In this document: one piece after another, positions 60,257 to 64,000 of the stretch
How positions within the stretch are numbered: the stretch's first letter is position 1
Layout: each line of letters starts with the position of its first letter
From: Sesamum alatum
Lineage: Eukaryota > Streptophyta > Magnoliopsida > Lamiales > Pedaliaceae
Direction: 5' to 3'
DNA: 64,000 nucleotides
NCBI GenBank assembly: GCA_034509735.1
Contig: JACGWO010000005.1
Location: forward strand, 14,001,264 to 14,065,263
The notes under the pieces: generated by a model
What the model was told of the DNA's origin: nothing
Seen by the model: the letters and a program-made list of their open reading frames with translations, nothing else
Database searches by the model: none
Program-made: the position numbers and the translations under genes

Positions 60257-61803
60257 TGTTGTGTTGAAATTTTCAGGTTCTGTTCTTCTCTCTGCCATTT
60301 GGTTTTTAGTTGAGGTCAGGGAATGAAATAGTTGATTGTAGATATATGATAAATTTTTTTATTCTGGAATCAATTTATAAAGAATCCTGGAATTAATTTT
60401 TATTCTGGAATCAGTAGTTTCTTTAGCTGTATTAGTTGATAGCAACTAAGCTATAGCTGGTGCTGGTTTCTCTTATTGGAATTTTTGGTTTAGAAGTCTT
60501 TGGCATTTTAAGGGATTCTGAGATTAATGTTCATGAAGAATCCTGTAAATAAATTAATATTCATCCCCTACTTCATATTTCCAGCTAAAGTCTCTTCCGC
60601 TTTTGAAAGAAAACAATCAGTGATCGGCTTAGTATTCATATAATTTTCTTCACCAGTGTTTGTTTCTAATCTTTTCCTTTCTCTTTCATTCTCTTCTCCT
60701 TTTTTATGAGTGATGTTGTGCTTGTAATTCTATCAAGTAAGAATGGTTGGTGAACTGTCTCAAAGTGTAATTCTTGAGGTTGCTAAGACAGCTATGTCAA
60801 TCCAACTGTTTCTGTACATTTCTTCCTTTGTATGCTATCTTGGATCAGATTTTGCCAGGAAATTTTGTTCCAGTTCAGTATTTTACTCATCCACATTACA
60901 GATGCACTCAGTAATTTTAATCTAGAATTACATCATGTACTCCCAATCATAGATGTTCTTGTATAGTAAATCTTGAATTATTTTTTTCATAAAAAGTTTT
61001 ATATGATTTTCTACGGGTTTATTCATGGATCATGTGTTCAGTTATTGGGTCAGAAGATGATGATTGGCGGTGTGCCCACGGTCAGGCTGATTTTAGGCAA
61101 CTTCATTCAGAATTCTATTGACAACTAATATCAGGAAATTGCTTAAGTTTGAGGTTACATTCTCGACTTTCGCTTGAAATTATCTAACAAGCTCAAGTAA
61201 TTGTTCTTGTGGATATGAGTTTCCACAGTTTATTTCTCATTTGCTTTCAATTTTAGTTGAGTTTCTTTTGATTTGTAGGATAATTCTTCTTTCTTGTTGA
61301 ATTATTTGATGTGTTGAATCTCACATAAGCTCATATTTGCGGTGACAATATTATATTTATGTGTATAATATATATACATATATATGTTATATGTATAAAT
61401 ATGATATTTATATATATATATATATATTACATCTTCCAGTCAACTAATTCTTTGAAATTTATGATGTTAAGTTGCTGTGGATATGTTGGGGAAACAAGTA
61501 TATGATTACTGATGTTGTTCTGAAAATTGAGTTGTAGATAAGAAACTAATATCAGGAAATAAGCATGTAAAAGCAATACTGGTGAGTGGGTTCAAATTAG
61601 AACAAGAAAATTGAGTTGTAGATAAGAATCTTAAAAATACAAGGGAAAAAATTGAAAGAGTGAAGGATTTGTTGTGTCATTGATGACGTTGATTTCTTAA
61701 TTAAGATGGGGCAGTAGCCAAAGTTGAGGGGAAGAATATTGCAGATTATTTGGTGAAGCTCAATTACCCACACTTATGCTATATTCTCACACAGTATATT
61801 TTG

Positions 61804-62095
61804 TCTCCTAAATTGAAGTTCACACTAATGATAGGTATGACTCAAGGGTATGATAGCATCGACGTCCACTGCCGCCCCGTCGCGAGAACCTGCTATCTCA
61901 ACACAGCTTCAAGAAATTAAGCTAATGTTAGGTGTACTCTTCAACAAGATGGGGATCTCTACGTTGCTCCCCAACCATCCACCTATAGTTCCACCTCGAT
62001 CCTCGGTTGTTGACGTCCTAGCCGAGGAGTCCACGTAGCAGTCGGCAGAGGATGAGCCCATCGACCAGCATTCGCCCCAGCTGTTAGACTAGGAT
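61804..62095 (+). pseudogene. Short GC-richer coding-like segment in CACTA element
   Basis: The frame at 61850-62038 (STAAPSREPAISTQLQEIKLMLGVLFNKMG...PPIVPPRSSVVDVL) has codon-like composition and a short amphipathic helix followed by a Pro-rich tail. It continues past a TAG at 62036-62038 to about 62090. I do not recognise it with confidence. It could be the last exon of a plant CACTA-encoded protein or a captured host exon. Confidence 0.35.
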
Positions 62096-62796
62096 ATTTT
62101 ATATTTTCCTTTTAAAATTCGGATGTAAACAATACAATATATTTTGCTAATTTGAATTTCTTTCGTATGAGAAATGTTGTCTTCTATTAGAAATTTAATA
62201 CAATATTAATATAAAAAAATAGAGAAGAAAATGCAACCAAATTATTTTTAAAATTAATTAAAATTAGGGACGAAATTTGGAGCGACATTTTGTCCCAAAT
62301 ATAAAAGAAAAGGCCATGTCCCAAACACCGTTCCAATGATTGTTCCAAAAATAATGCATCCGATTTAAAAATTTCGTCCCAAACCGTCCGTAAGGTCGTC
62401 CCAAATAAAAATAAAAACGTGTTCCAAACATCATCCCAATAATCGTTCCAGTATTAACATGTCCGGTTTAAAAAATTAGGGATAGAATTTGGAACGACGA
62501 TCCATCCCACACCATCCGTCATGCCGTCCCAAACTGTTATTTAAATTATCCGTCCTTTGGACATATTTTGGGAGGGCTTGTTAGGCTGTCCCAAATGTCA
62601 TTCCAAATTTTGGGACGGTTGCCAAAATCTGTCCCAAAATCGTCCCAAATATTTTGGGACAGGGCTTTTTTGGACCGATATTATTTCGGCCCAACATCGT
62701 CCCAAATTCTGTTCCAACATTGAAATGGGACAACATACTGTCCCAACCTCCGTCCCAAAATCAGTCTCAATAAAACCTTTTTTTTTTGTAGTGATA

Positions 62797-64000
62797 CTTA
62801 CATACTCAATCTCATGAAAATATCATTATTTATCTTCACTAACCAATTAAGCTGTTAAATAGTGTCGCCAAAGTTAAAAACAAGAACACACTACAAGAAT
62901 TGTTAAATGAAAGACTTGTACCCGAAAGGAAGAAAGATTATTGAGCTCAGATATAACAACCTTGTGACTTATCACCTGTTAATTCCAATACTATAACCTC
63001 TTAATAATTTCATCAAGCACAAAGCATAGACAAAGACCAAAAGACAGAAAACTAGTTCTTGTTGCAGGCAAACAAAAATAATGCATCGAGAGGATAATGT
63101 CTAACTTGCCGGAGAAGATCTGAAGAGGATGGCGACTTTGATGGGGTGTTAAGTTTTTAAATAAAAAAACAAATCTAAAAGGGAAATAGGAAATATACAC
63201 TCTTGTAACTCTATTTTGTCACTTTGCATCACAAATTGCATGAGACTGACAGAAAGAACCAACATGGCTATGTAAGACAAGCACAAAGAACCATAGATCA
63301 AAAACTACCCCAGACTATAAATTTTTCTTGAAATATTCAACATAAACAACCAAGTTAAACTCAATGGAACCCTGACCCCAAGTAAACATAAAAGTTCTCC
63401 CTTTGTAGCCTATAGCAACTATATTCTCGACAAGATACTTTTTTATTGCTCTGTTTACCCAAGAATTGTAAATATTAAAAAAAAAAGTTGGAATTATTGA
63501 ACAATTATTCATTCAATCAAAAGATTTATATGTTGGATGAATATATTAGTTTCCATAATTTAAGAAGTCATATATTCTATTCTTCATTCTTTCTTTGGAT
63601 GAAAATTTGTATCATTTATATACTTGTATTTATCATCAAATATTTTTAGTCATAATACAAAATATTTTGGTAGTATTCAAATTATAATTTATTAAAAGTT
63701 TATTTTTTTTATAGATAAATACAATTTTCAGAGTATCAGTCAATACTTTAACCTAGTTAGTTATAATATGAAATCATGCTCCTATTAATTCTTTCTCCTT
63801 GGTCCTGATTCGTTCGAAAGGATTATCTTGCATATTTTCTTGGATCTCTTTGGGTTATCTTATTTCAAATTGGTTAAGTAATTACTTAGTTAATGTTATT
63901 GAATATATATTGATGCACTTGATTTTTCAAAATTTTATATAAATAATTCATATGAAAAAGACTTAATTTTCAAAAGTTCAATTAATACAAATGATTGAAC
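62797..64000. other. AT-rich intergenic DNA, nothing recognised
   Basis: No coding frame, inverted termini or RNA gene seen to the end of the window. Confidence 0.5.

Larger units (their letters stand above)
59158..62793. mobile_element. Non-autonomous CACTA (En/Spm-type) transposon
   Basis: Left end GACTACAAAAAAAAGGCGTT, right end complement CACTACAAAAAAAAAAGGTT; the left first base is mutated from C. The 3-bp duplication ATA flanks both ends (59155-59157, 62794-62796), as for CACTA elements. Subterminal regions (about 59175-59680 and 62265-62765) consist of many copies of a TGGGACGG / CGTCCCAAA motif in both orientations, the typical transposase-binding arrays. No transposase domain is recognisable in the 3.6 kb, so it is non-autonomous. 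Confidence 0.9.

Noticed and set aside
1..64000. CRISPR arrays, rRNA or tRNA genes, prokaryotic operons
   Set aside because: None seen; the only tRNA-related sequence is the copia primer-binding site at 46494-46505.

Overview
The window is nuclear DNA from a flowering plant, most likely a eudicot. It is AT-rich, its single gene is split into 22 exons with GT-AG introns, and it carries several classes of plant transposable element plus plant pararetrovirus relics. I see no prokaryotic operons, rRNA, tRNA or CRISPR. The species cannot be fixed from the sequence alone.

The one confident host gene is on the minus strand, 38682 down to 22619. It is chloroplast LepA/EF4 (cpLEPA, the GUF1 homolog), a translational GTPase. 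I placed all 22 exons by splice sites and protein family. Exons 2-22 sum to 1806 nt, exactly 602 codons with every intron phase consistent. Exon 1 (transit peptide) carries one base too many and changes frame around 38545-38580.

Layout. 1-4083: AT-rich DNA with a small fold-back element (450-785) and remnants of an RPA1/DUF223-like gene (about 1850-3365). 4084-10717: minus-strand Ty1/copia element (family A) cut off by a 500-base N gap (10718-11217). 11218-14327: nothing recognisable. 14328-22231: rearranged endogenous pararetrovirus (Caulimoviridae) debris in both orientations, a copia RNase H/LTR fragment (about 18955-19800) and a 127-129 bp direct repeat on both sides of the first viral block. 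22619-38682: cpLEPA, whose introns hold a hAT-like MITE, a fold-back element with 10-bp target duplication, a (CT)n microsatellite, a degenerate 113-bp minisatellite and three local tandem duplications.

38825-55886 is a three-level nest upstream of cpLEPA. A decayed minus-strand copia (family B, LTRs about 270-300 bp) inserted 142 bp before the cpLEPA ATG. Its right LTR was later split by a non-autonomous hAT element (44000-55644, 8-bp duplication). The hAT was then split by a young family A copia (44265-54497, 5-bp duplication CATAC). Together they separate the cpLEPA start from its former upstream DNA by about 17 kb. The LTR nearest the gene points toward it.

55887-64000: a long fold-back element with 9-bp target duplication (56985-57822), a non-autonomous CACTA element (59158-62793) and otherwise featureless AT-rich DNA.

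I found no clearly new biological system. The most interesting material is the dated transposon nest in the promoter of an essential-type plastid gene, the apparent exon 1 frameshift, and the scrambled pararetrovirus locus directly downstream of the same gene.
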